From JAVBRD01 sp031548365 (lineage in GTDB: Bacteria; Bacillota; Clostridia; Christensenellales; UBA1750): a stretch of DNA of 64,000 nucleotides. The stretch spans positions 72,279-136,278 of the forward strand of contig JAVBRD010000008.1 of NCBI GenBank assembly GCA_031548365.1, in the 5' to 3' direction. The notes below the pieces were generated by a model. It had not been told where the DNA came from. It searched no databases and saw nothing but the letters and a program-made list of their open reading frames with translations. Numbering within the stretch: the stretch's first letter is position 1; every line of letters starts with the position of its first letter. The position numbers and the translations under genes were made by a program. Below, in pieces: positions 34,199-43,264 of this stretch.

Positions 34199-34996
34199 TT
34201 ACGCCTCCTTCTCGTACGCTCTCATGACCGCGACCTCACGCGGGAGATGGACTTCCGCGGGTTCCCAACCGATCCACTCGCCGCTTAAAAAACCTTGGTA
34301 CCCCGCCGCCATCAAGAGCTTGACGGCCGCCCTGTGGTCAATCGGGCCCTGGCCAATGGGCAGGAACTCGAGCTTGCCATTCTCTCGCGTACCGCCGTGG
34401 ATGTGCACGTGTTTGATGTACGGCTTGAGCGTCTCAAAGCTTTTCTCGATGGACACGCCCGCCGTGAGCACGGGGTGCATGATGTCCCAGTTGACCATGA
34501 CATAAGGAGAGCCCACCGCGGCGATGATCTCGGCCACGTGCGCGGGATCGCACCAGCTGTCGTGCGTCTCCACGCACACGGTCACGCCCGCCGCCTCCGC
34601 GAAGGGCGCGAGCGTCTTGAGACCCGCGATCACCGTTTTGAGGCTCTCCGCGCGCGGCATGCCTTCGGGGATCGTCCCGCCGAACACCCGGATGGTGGGC
34701 GCGCCCAGCTTCATGGCGAGCTTGATGGCGGCCTTGCCGGACTCCACGCCCTGCGCGGACTTTTCGGGCGTTTGAAACATGCAGCTCGTCGCCACGCAGC
34801 ACACCGCAATGCCGCTGTCCTGCGCGAGCTTGCGCGCGTTGGCGATGAACGCGTCGTCGGACGTGGTCTCAATGCCGTGGGCGTGCTTGGCGTCGAGACG
34901 GATTTCGATGCCGTCGTAGCCATGTGCTTTGGCGAGGGCGATCAGCTCCTCGAAGGTCGATTGCTCGCTGGAAAAACTCATGAACGCGTACTTCAT
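34199..34996 (-). CDS. sugar phosphate isomerase/epimerase (xylose-isomerase-like TIM barrel)
   Basis: The 265-residue barrel has YDGIEIRLDAKHAHG near residue 25, VCVETHDSWCDPAHVAEII near 150 (metal Glu), VNWDIMHPVLTAG near 175 (metal Asp/His) and KHVHIHGGTRENG near 205, with the conserved metal His. The last Glu is in GFLSGEWIGWEP. This is the IolE/YcjR-like AP-endonuclease-2 family acting on sugars or inositols. It is flanked by two Gfo/Idh/MocA genes, a frequent operon layout for oxidation-epimerisation routes. Confidence 0.88.
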   Translation of the reverse strand: MKYAFMSFSSEQSTFEELIALAKAHGYDGIEIRLDAKHAHGIETTSDDAFIANARKLAQDSGIAVCCVATSCMFQTPEKSAQGVESGKAAIKLAMKLGAPTIRVFGGTIPEGMPRAESLKTVIAGLKTLAPFAEAAGVTVCVETHDSWCDPAHVAEIIAAVGSPYVMVNWDIMHPVLTAGVSIEKSFETLKPYIKHVHIHGGTRENGKLEFLPIGQGPIDHRAAVKLLMAAGYQGFLSGEWIGWEPAEVHLPREVAVMRAYEKEA

Positions 34997-35068
34997 TGGC
35001 CTACTCCTCTTCTTTTAGTGTAGGTGTGGGGACAAGGACGGGCGAAACCACCTGTCATGCCCGCCTCG

Positions 35069-36352
35069 CTAGAAACGCACGAGGTCGCGGATGTTCACGG
35101 GCATGCCGCCCGCGATCGCCTTGTTGGCGGCGATGCCGGTGAGGGAGGACATCGCCCCGTCGACATAGGACGCCGCGCGCTTGAAGCGGTCGGGCGCGGG
35201 GTTCGCGGAGAAGATGTCGTCGAGCATGACGGCGTCGCCGCCGCCGTGACCGCCTTTTGCGGTTTCGAATTGTACCTCATAGGGTCGCCCGAACATGGGG
35301 TGAACGACGATTTCCTTTTTTTCGAGCGCGCCTTCGTCATCTTTGTCGCCCGCGGCGCTGATGAAGGATTTTTCGACCGCCATGTGCTCGATGCGCCCCT
35401 TGGAGCCGTTGATGTGGACGATATAGCCTTCCCAGGGCATGTAGCTGTTGAGGGAATACGTCATCATGGCGTTGTTGTTGTATTTCACGATCACGCCCAT
35501 GGTGTCCTCTATGGAGATGTCGTCGCCGAACACGCTGCGGTCGCGCAGGTAGCCGCTGTCGGCTTCGGCGTCCAGGTAGAGCTCCTTGAGGCGGGGGTTC
35601 GTGACGTCGAGCGCGAAGGGGTCGCCCTTGGCGGCATCGCTCCCCAGGCAGCGGTAGTAAAAGTCGTGCGCGCCGCGTTTTTCCGCGTTTTCCTTGCCAT
35701 AGAAGTTACGCTCGCCGAACGCGAACACAGTCTCGGGGTGCGCGCCCAGCCAGAAGTTGACAAGGTCGAAATGGTGGGAGGATTTGTGGACGAGCAACCC
35801 TCCGCTGTTGGTCTTGGATCGGTGCCAGCGGCGGTAGTAGTCCGCGCCGTGCTGGGTGTTGAGAAGCCACTCGAAGTGCACGGAGAACACGTCGCCTATT
35901 ACGCCGTCCATGATGAGCTCGCGGACTTTGGTGTGATTGGGCGCGTAGCGGTAGTTGAACGTGACGCGCAGATCCTTGCCTGTGCGCTTTTTCGCATCGA
36001 TGATGGCCTGCACCTTGCGCTCGTCGATGGTCATGGGTTTCTCGCATATGACGTTGCAGCCCTTCTCCATGGCGCGAATGATATAATCGTGGTGTGTGCG
36101 GTCGATGGAGGTGACGATCACGGTGTCGGGTTTGTGGTCGTCGATCATCTTTTCAAACTCGGTGTAGAGGTAGGTGGGGAGGGGAGTTCCTCCAAGACGC
36201 TCGATGGCGCGGTTGGTGAAGTCCATGCGGGTCTGGCTCAAATCGCACAGCGCGGCCAGCTCGCAGGTGTCCTTGTAGGTGGTGTGGATCGCGCCGTAGT
36301 ACATCCGCGCGCGTCCGCCCGTCCCGACTTGCACGTATTTTTTACGCTCCAT
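35069..36352 (-). CDS. Gfo/Idh/MocA family oxidoreductase, long form
   Basis: The 427-residue protein opens YVQVGTGGRARMYYGAIHTTY and has the motif NVICEKPMTIDERKVQAII near residue 95. RVTFNYRYAPNHTKVRELI, KTNSGGLLVHKSSHHFDLVNFWLG with the conserved His pair, and a long C-terminal region with GHGGGDAVMLDDIF follow. Proteins of this size and pattern often act on glycosides or large sugars. ATG at 36352 has GGGAGG upstream; the longer frame to 36439 has none. It is the first gene of the three-gene sugar cluster. Confidence 0.88.
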   Translation of the reverse strand: MERKKYVQVGTGGRARMYYGAIHTTYKDTCELAALCDLSQTRMDFTNRAIERLGGTPLPTYLYTEFEKMIDDHKPDTVIVTSIDRTHHDYIIRAMEKGCNVICEKPMTIDERKVQAIIDAKKRTGKDLRVTFNYRYAPNHTKVRELIMDGVIGDVFSVHFEWLLNTQHGADYYRRWHRSKTNSGGLLVHKSSHHFDLVNFWLGAHPETVFAFGERNFYGKENAEKRGAHDFYYRCLGSDAAKGDPFALDVTNPRLKELYLDAEADSGYLRDRSVFGDDISIEDTMGVIVKYNNNAMMTYSLNSYMPWEGYIVHINGSKGRIEHMAVEKSFISAAGDKDDEGALEKKEIVVHPMFGRPYEVQFETAKGGHGGGDAVMLDDIFSANPAPDRFKRAASYVDGAMSSLTGIAANKAIAGGMPVNIRDLVRF

Positions 36353-36422
36353 GGCAAGGCCTCCCGTTTCAGAGTTAACAGTCGCTGGTCTTACGATAGC
36401 ACCGACGGGCGCGCGTGTAAAG

Positions 36423-36933
36423 TCAGTACGATGTGACAATGTCCCGAAGAGGCGTGAATACGGTCTTGGGAGAGCGGTCCTGCGCGTCCATCGCGAGGAG
36501 GTAGAATAAATCGTCGTTCTTTCCGGTGTGTAAATAGTGCTCGAGGCACGCGGCGTTGGTCACGGGCATGGGCAGGGAGAGAAGCCCAGCGGCGTCGATC
36601 CACATCGTTTGGCCCTCGTCGCACGCGATCAGGCGGATATCCGGATTTGCGGGGCTTGCGAAATAGATGTATTGCTGGCGGATTTCACCGCCCGCCATGC
36701 GCATGGTGATGTACTTAAGCGTGAGATCGGCGATGTCGGCTCTGGTGATGGAGGTTTCCTCGCGCAGCTCGCGCAGGACGCAGGCTTCCGGGTCGCCCAG
36801 CTCATGCGCCTTGAAGTGTACGCACGATGCCGCAGTACTGAGGGGCGGATGAGAACTTGGACTTGAGCTTGTGGATGAGCAGAACCTTGTCCCCGTTAAA
36901 AATGTAGATGGTGGTCATGTTGCGCAGGCGCAT
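36423..36933 (-). pseudogene. NUDIX hydrolase interrupted by a frameshift
   Basis: From ATG at 36933 (AAAGGATGG upstream) the frame reads MRLRNMTTIYIFNGDKVLLI, then KSKFSSAPQYCGI, and soon stops. The expected continuation HFKAHELGDPEACVLRELREETSI, a NUDIX box, is found in another frame from about 36820 onward. It runs on to a normal end at 36423 (MRMAGGEIRQQYIYFA and so on). A single extra base in 36819-36830 explains this. It is either a decayed gene or a sequencing error. The intact form would be a NUDIX pyrophosphatase of about 170 residues. Confidence 0.7.
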
Positions 36934-37050
36934 GCAGGCCATCCTTTCATGACGCCGGTTCGGCGAGCGGCTTCGTCAATGTCATCTCATGGAACGCCCG
37001 CGTGCGCATGTTCAGCCCGAAGCGTTTGCCCGGTGACCGCTTCCCGCTCG

Positions 37051-38592
37051 TTACTCCCTTCGCCTCCGCCTCGACACCAGCCCCAGCAGGTTGCGCAACG
37101 CGTCCACGCGGAAGAGTGCGGCGAGCGCGGTGTAGGACAGGAGTGACGCGCCGCCCCCGGTGAGAATGCGAAAAAAAGCGGCGTCCGGGCGGATGCGCCC
37201 GATGAGCGCGTGGCAGACATAGCCCGCGGCGGCGGCGCAAAGCGCGCAGAGCAGTGTCTGCTTCAGGGTGCGCGAAAGCCCGAGCGGCGTCCCTTTGCGC
37301 CGGAGCGCGCAAAGAAGGATAAACGATCCCGCGATGTTGCCCAGCGACGTGCCCAGCGCGAGACCCGCAGCGCCCATGCGCCGGGCCAAAAGGATGCTGG
37401 TTCCTGTGTTGATGACGACCGAGAGCGCGCCGCACCACGCGGGCGTCCGCGTGTCGCGCAGCGCGTAGAACGTGCGGGTTATGAGGTAGGTCATGCCGAT
37501 ACCGGCGATGCCCGGGAGGTACATGGCGAAGACATCGGCGGTGATGATCGTGTCGGCCCGATCGAAATTGAGGTATTCGAACATGAAGCGAACGATGTCA
37601 AACCGCAGAAGTATCGCGATGACCGTGACGGGCATCGCGATGAAGATCACGGTGCCCATATAACGCTGGAGCACCGCGATGACGTTTTTCGGACTGTTCT
37701 CTTTTGCCGCGATCCCGCTGATCTGGGAAAACATGACCGTGACGAGCGGGATGAGCAGCACGCCTGTGATGAACGCGAGCAGCTTGTTGGCCAGGGAGAG
37801 CGCCGTTATCGCGCCATGCGGCATGCCTGAACCCAGGATCGAGTCCACAATGGGGTTGAGTTCCATTGTCGCTCCCCCGATGAGCGCGGGGACGGCGAGA
37901 GCGAACGTCGCGCGCAGGCGGGGGTCGGAAAAATCGAGGCGCGGCCTGTACGTGAACTGTCCCTTGAGAAAGGGTGCCAAAAAGAGCAACTGCAGCGCCA
38001 CGCCGGCGCTTGTCGCCCAAGCGAGCACTGCGCCGCTCTTGACGTCGGCGAGCGCGCACGCCGCGATGATCGCAAGATTCATGGGCAGGGCGGTCAACTG
38101 GGGCGCAAGGAACCTGCGCCGCGCGTTGAGCACGGAGCTCAGGACGCTGGTGGCGCACATGATGGGGAGCATGGGGAGCATGATGCGCAGCATCTGGACG
38201 CTTGTGATAAAGCGCGCGGGGTCCAACAGCGGCCCGATCGCCTTGATGGGGAGAGCGGGTAGCACGCTGAAGAACGCGGCTAAAACCGCTCCGAATCCGA
38301 GCAAGAGCGTCAGTATGTTGCTCGCGAACGCCGAGGCACCCGCCTCACCCTCCTTGGCGCGCGCCTCGGCGTACGCGGGGATGAACGTGGTGTCCACATA
38401 CGTGCTCCCGAATAAATATAATAGGAAGATGATTCTGTATGCCAGGTTGTAGCTGTCCGTGATCGCGCCACGTCCATAGATGACCACCATAGCGATCTCG
38501 CGGCCCATGCCGGACACTTTGCTTACAAACGTCGCGAGCGTGACCACGGAAATGGATTTACCTTGAAGCTGGTGCTTTTGCGAGCCTTCCAT
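37051..38592 (-). CDS. murJ: lipid II flippase MurJ (MviN family)
   Basis: The 513-residue protein has about 14 membrane helices and the MOP-exporter pattern of MurJ: LATFVSKVSGMGREIAMVVIYG at the start, SSVLNARRRFLAPQLTALPMN near 170, and MTYLITRTFYALRDTRTPAWCGALSVVINT near 385. Several Arg and Asp residues inside helices are as expected for lipid II binding. It moves the peptidoglycan precursor across the membrane. ATG at 38592 follows GGAGGGCGT. Confidence 0.9.
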   Translation of the reverse strand: MEGSQKHQLQGKSISVVTLATFVSKVSGMGREIAMVVIYGRGAITDSYNLAYRIIFLLYLFGSTYVDTTFIPAYAEARAKEGEAGASAFASNILTLLLGFGAVLAAFFSVLPALPIKAIGPLLDPARFITSVQMLRIMLPMLPIMCATSVLSSVLNARRRFLAPQLTALPMNLAIIAACALADVKSGAVLAWATSAGVALQLLFLAPFLKGQFTYRPRLDFSDPRLRATFALAVPALIGGATMELNPIVDSILGSGMPHGAITALSLANKLLAFITGVLLIPLVTVMFSQISGIAAKENSPKNVIAVLQRYMGTVIFIAMPVTVIAILLRFDIVRFMFEYLNFDRADTIITADVFAMYLPGIAGIGMTYLITRTFYALRDTRTPAWCGALSVVINTGTSILLARRMGAAGLALGTSLGNIAGSFILLCALRRKGTPLGLSRTLKQTLLCALCAAAAGYVCHALIGRIRPDAAFFRILTGGGASLLSYTALAALFRVDALRNLLGLVSRRRRRE

Positions 38593-38899
38593 ACGCCCTC
38601 CAAATGAGAGATTGCCGATTTTATTACGCAGCTGCGGGTGACACGCCCAAGGACAATCGGGCTGTTGTGGCGCGATGAGGCGCTACACTCCCCGGGATGC
38701 CGCGCGCGGATAACAAAGTATACCACATAAAGGCACAAACAAGTACAAGGGTTGAGCGGCGCGGAGACTTTGACCCAAGGGTTTTGTCGCGGTATGCGGC
38801 GGTGTCTCCTCCGGCGTATTGCCCGGTATTATCGTTGCGTATGGCGGTGGTTTGATGTATCATGTGGGGGTATTGCCGAAGTGAAGGGGAGATGCGTTC
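38593..38899. other. 307-bp divergent intergenic region between murJ and the ABC exporter
   Basis: It holds the probable murJ promoter on the minus strand and the ribosome site (AGGGGAG) of the exporter. No gene is seen. Confidence 0.6.
38717..38725 (-). promoter_or_regulatory. extended -10 element for murJ
   Basis: TGGTATACT on the minus strand is an extended -10 box, about 125 bases before the murJ ATG; the -35 region is weak. Confidence 0.4.
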
Positions 38900-40681
38900 T
38901 TGCCTGTAAAAGCACGACAGTATGAGGGGCCTCGGAGGATCGAGACCAGCTTGCCAAGGATGGTATTCAGGTACCCGGGGTTCATCGCGCTGTTCTCGGC
39001 GGGCGGGATCGTCAACAATGTGGTCAGCGTGTACGGCCCGCTGGCGATGGGCGCGCTCATCGACGCGGCTGTGGCGGCGGCCTCCGGCGGCCCGGGGTGG
39101 GATGTGACGCGCGCTGCGCTCACGGTTGTGCTGGTTCAACTGATCGTGGCGCTCGCGAGGACGTTTGAACGCATTTTCGCGAGGTTCTTCGTCAATCGCG
39201 TGGAAAACGATATGCGGTACGCGTTCCTGGGAGCGATCCTGCGGCAGCCCATGGCGAGCTTGTCAAAGCAAAAATCGGGCGACATGATCTCTCGCGGCGT
39301 GGGCGATGTCAACGTCTTGACGCGTACGCTCCGGATGTCTATGCAGCATATCTTCAACACAGGGCTTTACATTCTGGTTTACCTTGTAACGCTTTTTACG
39401 CTGGACTGGAAGCTGACGCTGATTTGCGCCATCCCCATCCCTCTGACGCTGTTTTTCGCGGAAGCCATGCGCGGCCCGATCTACGAGCTCTCGCTCAAGG
39501 CGCGGCGCGCGGCGGCGAGAACGACCGTGCAGCTCGTGCGCATGCTGGGGGGCGTGTCCGTTTTGCGTGTTTTCGGCAAGGAGCTTGAGGAGCGCGCGCG
39601 GCTCAACGGCATGTTCGAAGATCAGTCGGGATGGACGGTCAAGGCCAGCGCGCTCCAGAGCGGCTTGATGCCCGTGTACGCCATGCTCGCTGGCATCGGC
39701 GCGGTGCTCGTGCTCGCGATCGGAGGGAAGAACGTGGTCGAGGGCGCGTGGACGATCGGCGGCCTCACCGCATACCTCACCTTGTTTCTGTCCATAGCGG
39801 ATGAAAAGACGCGCGCTGCGGCGCGCATCTTCAACCAGCTCTCGGCGGCCAACGCCGCGTGGGCCAGGATCAGAGAAGTGTACGATTCGCCCGAAGGAAA
39901 AGACCCCGAGCACCCCGACATCCCCCGCGCAAACGCGCGCGCCATGGTGGAGATGAAGGGCCTGACATTCCGGTTTCCCACGGGGGAGGTGGACGCGGTC
40001 GGGCCGATTGATTTTTCAGCCAAGGCGGGGCAGATCATCGGCGTCACCGGCGCGGTCGGCTCGGGCAAATCCGCGCTGTGCCATGCGCTCACTGGGTTGT
40101 ACCCTTACGGTGGGAGCCTCAAGGTCGGAGGCGTGGAGCTTTCCAACGTGGCCGCGGGTACGCGCGCCGCGTTCATCTCTTACACGGGTCACGAAAGCTT
40201 TTTGTTCAGCGATTCGTTGGAGGGCAACATTTCGTTCGCGGCGGACCAGCCGGACGACGTGAAAGTGGAGGCTGCGGCAAAGGCGGCGGGCCTTTGGCAG
40301 GATCTCGACCGTTTCCCCGAAGGGCTCAAGACGGCGGTTGGGGAAAAGGGCGTGCGCGTGTCGGGCGGACAGCGGCAGAGACTGTCGCTTGCGCGCGCGT
40401 TGTACGGGGAGAACCCCATCGTGCTGCTCGACGACCCTTTCTCTGCGGTCGACCCCGCGACGGAGAAACGCATTCTTGAAAGTGTGCGCGAGCGCCTCGA
40501 AGGCCGCACAGTGTTCCTGTTCACGCACAGGCTTCAGAGTTTGTCCATGGCGGATCATGTGCTCGTGCTCGATCATGGGCGGGTGTGCCAGAGCGGCACG
40601 CACGCCGCTTTATCCAGAGAGGACGGACTCTACCGCGATATCCTGGACGCGCAGCGGGTGCTGGGGGGTGACGCGCTGTGA
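38900..40681 (+). CDS. heterodimeric ABC exporter subunit with degenerate ATPase site
   Basis: The 593-residue protein has an N-terminal six-helix exporter domain and a nucleotide-binding domain. Walker A is VTGAVGSGKSALCHAL near residue 380, the signature RVSGGQRQRLSLARAL is normal, and the H-loop is FTHRLQSL. Two deviations stand out. Walker B is IVLLDDPFSAVDP, with Asp for the catalytic Glu. The Q-loop region reads SYTGHESFLF, with His in place of Gln. This is the TM287-type member of a pair. It starts at TTG, eight bases behind AGGGGAG. The exported compound is unknown. The next gene begins inside its stop. Confidence 0.88.
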   Translation: MPVKARQYEGPRRIETSLPRMVFRYPGFIALFSAGGIVNNVVSVYGPLAMGALIDAAVAAASGGPGWDVTRAALTVVLVQLIVALARTFERIFARFFVNRVENDMRYAFLGAILRQPMASLSKQKSGDMISRGVGDVNVLTRTLRMSMQHIFNTGLYILVYLVTLFTLDWKLTLICAIPIPLTLFFAEAMRGPIYELSLKARRAAARTTVQLVRMLGGVSVLRVFGKELEERARLNGMFEDQSGWTVKASALQSGLMPVYAMLAGIGAVLVLAIGGKNVVEGAWTIGGLTAYLTLFLSIADEKTRAAARIFNQLSAANAAWARIREVYDSPEGKDPEHPDIPRANARAMVEMKGLTFRFPTGEVDAVGPIDFSAKAGQIIGVTGAVGSGKSALCHALTGLYPYGGSLKVGGVELSNVAAGTRAAFISYTGHESFLFSDSLEGNISFAADQPDDVKVEAAAKAAGLWQDLDRFPEGLKTAVGEKGVRVSGGQRQRLSLARALYGENPIVLLDDPFSAVDPATEKRILESVRERLEGRTVFLFTHRLQSLSMADHVLVLDHGRVCQSGTHAALSREDGLYRDILDAQRVLGGDAL

Positions 40682-42429
40682 AGAAGTACCCCTTCCTGTT
40701 TCAAGCGGCGGGTGAAGTCGCGAGGAAGCGCGCTTGGATGCTGGCGCTCATCGTGGTCTCCGTCACGGCGGGCGTGTGGCTCTCCCTTCAGCCGGCGCTC
40801 ATCCTGCGGCGCGTGATCGATGGGCCAATCACTGCGGGTACGACGGCAGGTATCTGGTCGCTTGCGCTCCTGTATATCGCCATGAATGTGTCTGCTGCGG
40901 CGTCCGATGTTGTCAAGTCCGTGCTGACCACGCGCTTTGGCCAGGACATGCTTTTAGCGCTCCGTCGCCACATGGGGGAGCACCTGGAGCGGCTGCCCAT
41001 GTCGTACTACAACCGCGTGCCGCTGGGCGCGACGCTCTCGCGCTTCACGGCGGACGTCGAGTCGGTCAACACGCTTTTTACCACGGGGTTGATTGGCATC
41101 GCTTCAGATATGATCAAAGCCATCGGCGTGGTGTTCGCGCTCATCGCGATTAGCCTGCCCATCGGGCTGTTCGCGCTGTGCGCCGCGCCCGCGCTGTTTG
41201 TAACGTATTATGTACAAAGGAAGCGCATCCGGACAAATATGATGCGGCTTCGCGTTTCGGACGCCGAGATCAGCGCGACACTTTCCGAAAATTTTTCAGG
41301 CCTTAAGATCATCAAGGCTTTCGGGCGGGAAGCGCGCGTGCTCTTTAAGTTCCAGAACCCATTGCGCGAGCGTGTCAGCGCCGCTGACAAAATTGCGGCA
41401 TTCCAGTCGTGGTTCCCCTCAGTGTCCCAGATGCTGCGCATGATCGTCATCGCATTTTGCGTTTGGTGGGGTGCGAGCAACGGCACGCCGCTCTCGCTGA
41501 TGATCTCGGTGGGCTCGCTTGCGGCCATCGCGGATCTGGTGGGGCGCCTTTTCACCCCGATCGAGCAGCTCGCCATGGAGCTGCAGACGCTGCAGGAAGC
41601 GTTTGCCGGCCTCCAGCGTATCGAGGAGTTTCTGCGAGAGCCGACAGAGGACCGTGCGGGCGACCCATCCCTTGCCGAGCGCTTGCCTTCCACGGCGGGA
41701 ATAGAGATTTGTGACGCCGTGTTCGGTTACTCCGACGATTCTCCGGTGTTGCGGGGCGCGAGCATGAGTGTGCGCGCGGGCGGGAAAGCGGCGCTGGTGG
41801 GTCGAACGGGCGCCGGGAAGTCTACGCTTATGCAGCTGGTTTGCGGTCTTTATCAGCCGTCATCCGGAACTGTGCGCGTGGGGGGAATTGACCCGTTCAA
41901 GCTTCCGCCGCAGTCGCGCCGCAGGCTGATCGGGCTTGTGCCCCAGACCGTTCAGATCTTCGACGGCACCGTGCACGACGCCATCGCTCTGGACGACCAG
42001 ACCATCAGCCGGGAAGAGGTCATTGAGGCCGCCAAGCTGGTGGGCCTGCACGAGACGATCATCTCACAGCCCAAGGGGTACGACGCGTTCCTCGGCGAGG
42101 GCGGCGCGCAGCTCTCACACGGGCAGACGCAGCTTTTGTCGCTCGCGCGCGCGGTGGTCCTAAAACCGCCGGTTCTCCTGCTCGATGAGATGACCGCAGG
42201 CCTGGACGCGCGCACCGAAAGCGACGTGCTCTCTGCTGTGCGCGCCATCGGCGAGGGGCGGACGATCCTGACGATCTCCCACCGTGTGTCGGGTGTAATC
42301 GACGCGGACGCCATACACGTCGTGGACGCGGGGCGTGTTGTGGAGTCGGGCACGCCGCGTGAACTGGAGTCGGGCGAGGGTTGGTACGCGATGTTCGCGA
42401 GACTGGAAGCCAAAGGCTGGAAGATTTAG
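40678..42429 (+). CDS. heterodimeric ABC exporter subunit with catalytic Glu
   Basis: The 583-residue partner has six helices, Walker A LVGRTGAGKSTLMQLV, Q-loop GLVPQTVQIFDGT and Walker B LLLDEMTAGLD with the catalytic Glu. The H-loop is ISHRVSGV. Its signature is AQLSHGQTQLLSLARA, with His for the second Gly. In a heterodimer this altered signature would face the degenerate Walker B of the first subunit. That leaves one consensus and one dead site, as known for TM287/288-like exporters. GTG start overlaps the previous stop (GTGA). Confidence 0.9.
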   Translation: MKKYPFLFQAAGEVARKRAWMLALIVVSVTAGVWLSLQPALILRRVIDGPITAGTTAGIWSLALLYIAMNVSAAASDVVKSVLTTRFGQDMLLALRRHMGEHLERLPMSYYNRVPLGATLSRFTADVESVNTLFTTGLIGIASDMIKAIGVVFALIAISLPIGLFALCAAPALFVTYYVQRKRIRTNMMRLRVSDAEISATLSENFSGLKIIKAFGREARVLFKFQNPLRERVSAADKIAAFQSWFPSVSQMLRMIVIAFCVWWGASNGTPLSLMISVGSLAAIADLVGRLFTPIEQLAMELQTLQEAFAGLQRIEEFLREPTEDRAGDPSLAERLPSTAGIEICDAVFGYSDDSPVLRGASMSVRAGGKAALVGRTGAGKSTLMQLVCGLYQPSSGTVRVGGIDPFKLPPQSRRRLIGLVPQTVQIFDGTVHDAIALDDQTISREEVIEAAKLVGLHETIISQPKGYDAFLGEGGAQLSHGQTQLLSLARAVVLKPPVLLLDEMTAGLDARTESDVLSAVRAIGEGRTILTISHRVSGVIDADAIHVVDAGRVVESGTPRELESGEGWYAMFARLEAKGWKI

Positions 42430-42455
42430 ACACGATTCGACATAGCCCATAACAC

Positions 42456-42483
42456 TTGACAAATTCGGGATTTTCTGTATACT
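42456..42483 (+). promoter_or_regulatory. promoter of the small secreted protein gene
   Basis: TTGACA and TATACT are spaced by 16 bases, with TG just before the -10 (TGTATACT). The start near 42490 leaves a 40-base leader with GGGGGT as ribosome site. Confidence 0.7.
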
Positions 42484-42529
42484 AAGTGATGCGTTAAAGC
42501 GTTTCCAGAACGAAGGGGGTACATTACAA

Positions 42530-42922
42530 ATGAAGAAAACCGTTGCGCTACTGCTCACGCTGGTGATGGCGTTTTCACTCGCATCCGTCGCTCTCGCGGC
42601 CGACGCCGTCGTGATCTCCGCGCCCGCGGACAAGACCGTCACAGTGGGCGATGTCGAGTACATCGTCAAGACGACATCCAACGGCCTCAAGGCCGGAGTC
42701 GAAGGCGGCGAACTCTTTGGCGAGCTGGCGGTTGCCGAGAAGACCGTGTTCATCTACAATCACTCCTACCTCAAGGGTGTTCTCTCCCATGTGCCCGCCG
42801 GCAGCGCGGTCATTATCATCCGCTGTGAGACCCCCGAAGGCGTCGCGGTTGTGCTTGACGCGGCCGGCAAGCCTTTCGGATTTGTGGCGGCCTCCAACTT
42901 CACGGCCTACGATCTGGACTAA
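42530..42922 (+). CDS. small secreted protein of unknown function
   Basis: I do not recognise this 130-residue protein. It has a clean signal peptide (MKKTVALLLTLVMAFSLASVALAA, cut after ALA near residue 23). A compact beta-rich domain of about 105 residues follows: TVTVGDVEYIVKTTSN, KTVFIYNHSYLKGVLSHVP, AVIIIRCETPEGVAVVLDAAG. The phrase VFIYNHSYLKGV and a later single Cys faintly recall the His and Cys regions of sortases, but motifs are not complete. It is a single-gene transcript with its own strong promoter and terminator. Confidence 0.75.
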   Translation: MKKTVALLLTLVMAFSLASVALAADAVVISAPADKTVTVGDVEYIVKTTSNGLKAGVEGGELFGELAVAEKTVFIYNHSYLKGVLSHVPAGSAVIIIRCETPEGVAVVLDAAGKPFGFVAASNFTAYDLD

Positions 42923-42938
42923 GCTTCAGGTGACTTCA

Positions 42939-42974
42939 ACCGGCGGAGATGGAAAGCATCTCCGCCGGTTTTTT
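42939..42974 (+). terminator. Rho-independent terminator after the secreted protein gene
   Basis: Perfect 13-bp stem (ACCGGCGGAGATG / CATCTCCGCCGGT), 5-base loop, then six T residues. Confidence 0.95.
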
Positions 42975-43062
42975 GCGTGTAAGTTGCGGCCTGAACGCTT
43001 GCGAAGCTGAAAACGCTGTTTGCTGGTCATTTTGATGGATGTATAGAATAAATAAATAAAGC

Positions 43063-43091
43063 TTGACAATCTGCGCGGGAGTGGGTAAAAT
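43063..43091 (+). promoter_or_regulatory. promoter of the S10 ribosomal operon
   Basis: TTGACA and TAAAAT are spaced by 17 bases in an AT-rich patch; transcription should start near 43098. Confidence 0.8.
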
Positions 43092-43097
43092 GATCAG

Positions 43098-43264
43098 GTG
43101 CGACTTTATGGGATGAAGCGGGAGGTTGCGGCCTTCGCGGCCGGTAATTTCCGCTGACAAATGTCCGGTTTCAAATCGGGCGACGGGCTTCGGGCTCGCC
43201 GCGCAAAATTTAAGTCGCGATACGCACGGCAGCATGTACCGAGGACGGATAAGGAGGGCCATCA
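43098..43264 (+). promoter_or_regulatory. structured leader of the S10 operon
   Basis: About 167 bases precede rpsJ. They can form short hairpins (GCGGCCTTCGCGGCCG and GGGCTTCGGGCTCGCC) and contain GGGAGGTTGC and AATTTCCGCTGACAAA stretches. I recall similar leaders before rpsJ in other Firmicutes, and a role in autogenous control by a ribosomal protein is possible but not shown. Confidence 0.4.

Noticed and set aside
35024..36436. A 470-codon open frame on the plus strand
   Set aside because: It mirrors the long Gfo/Idh/MocA gene on the minus strand and has no recognisable motif or ribosome site.
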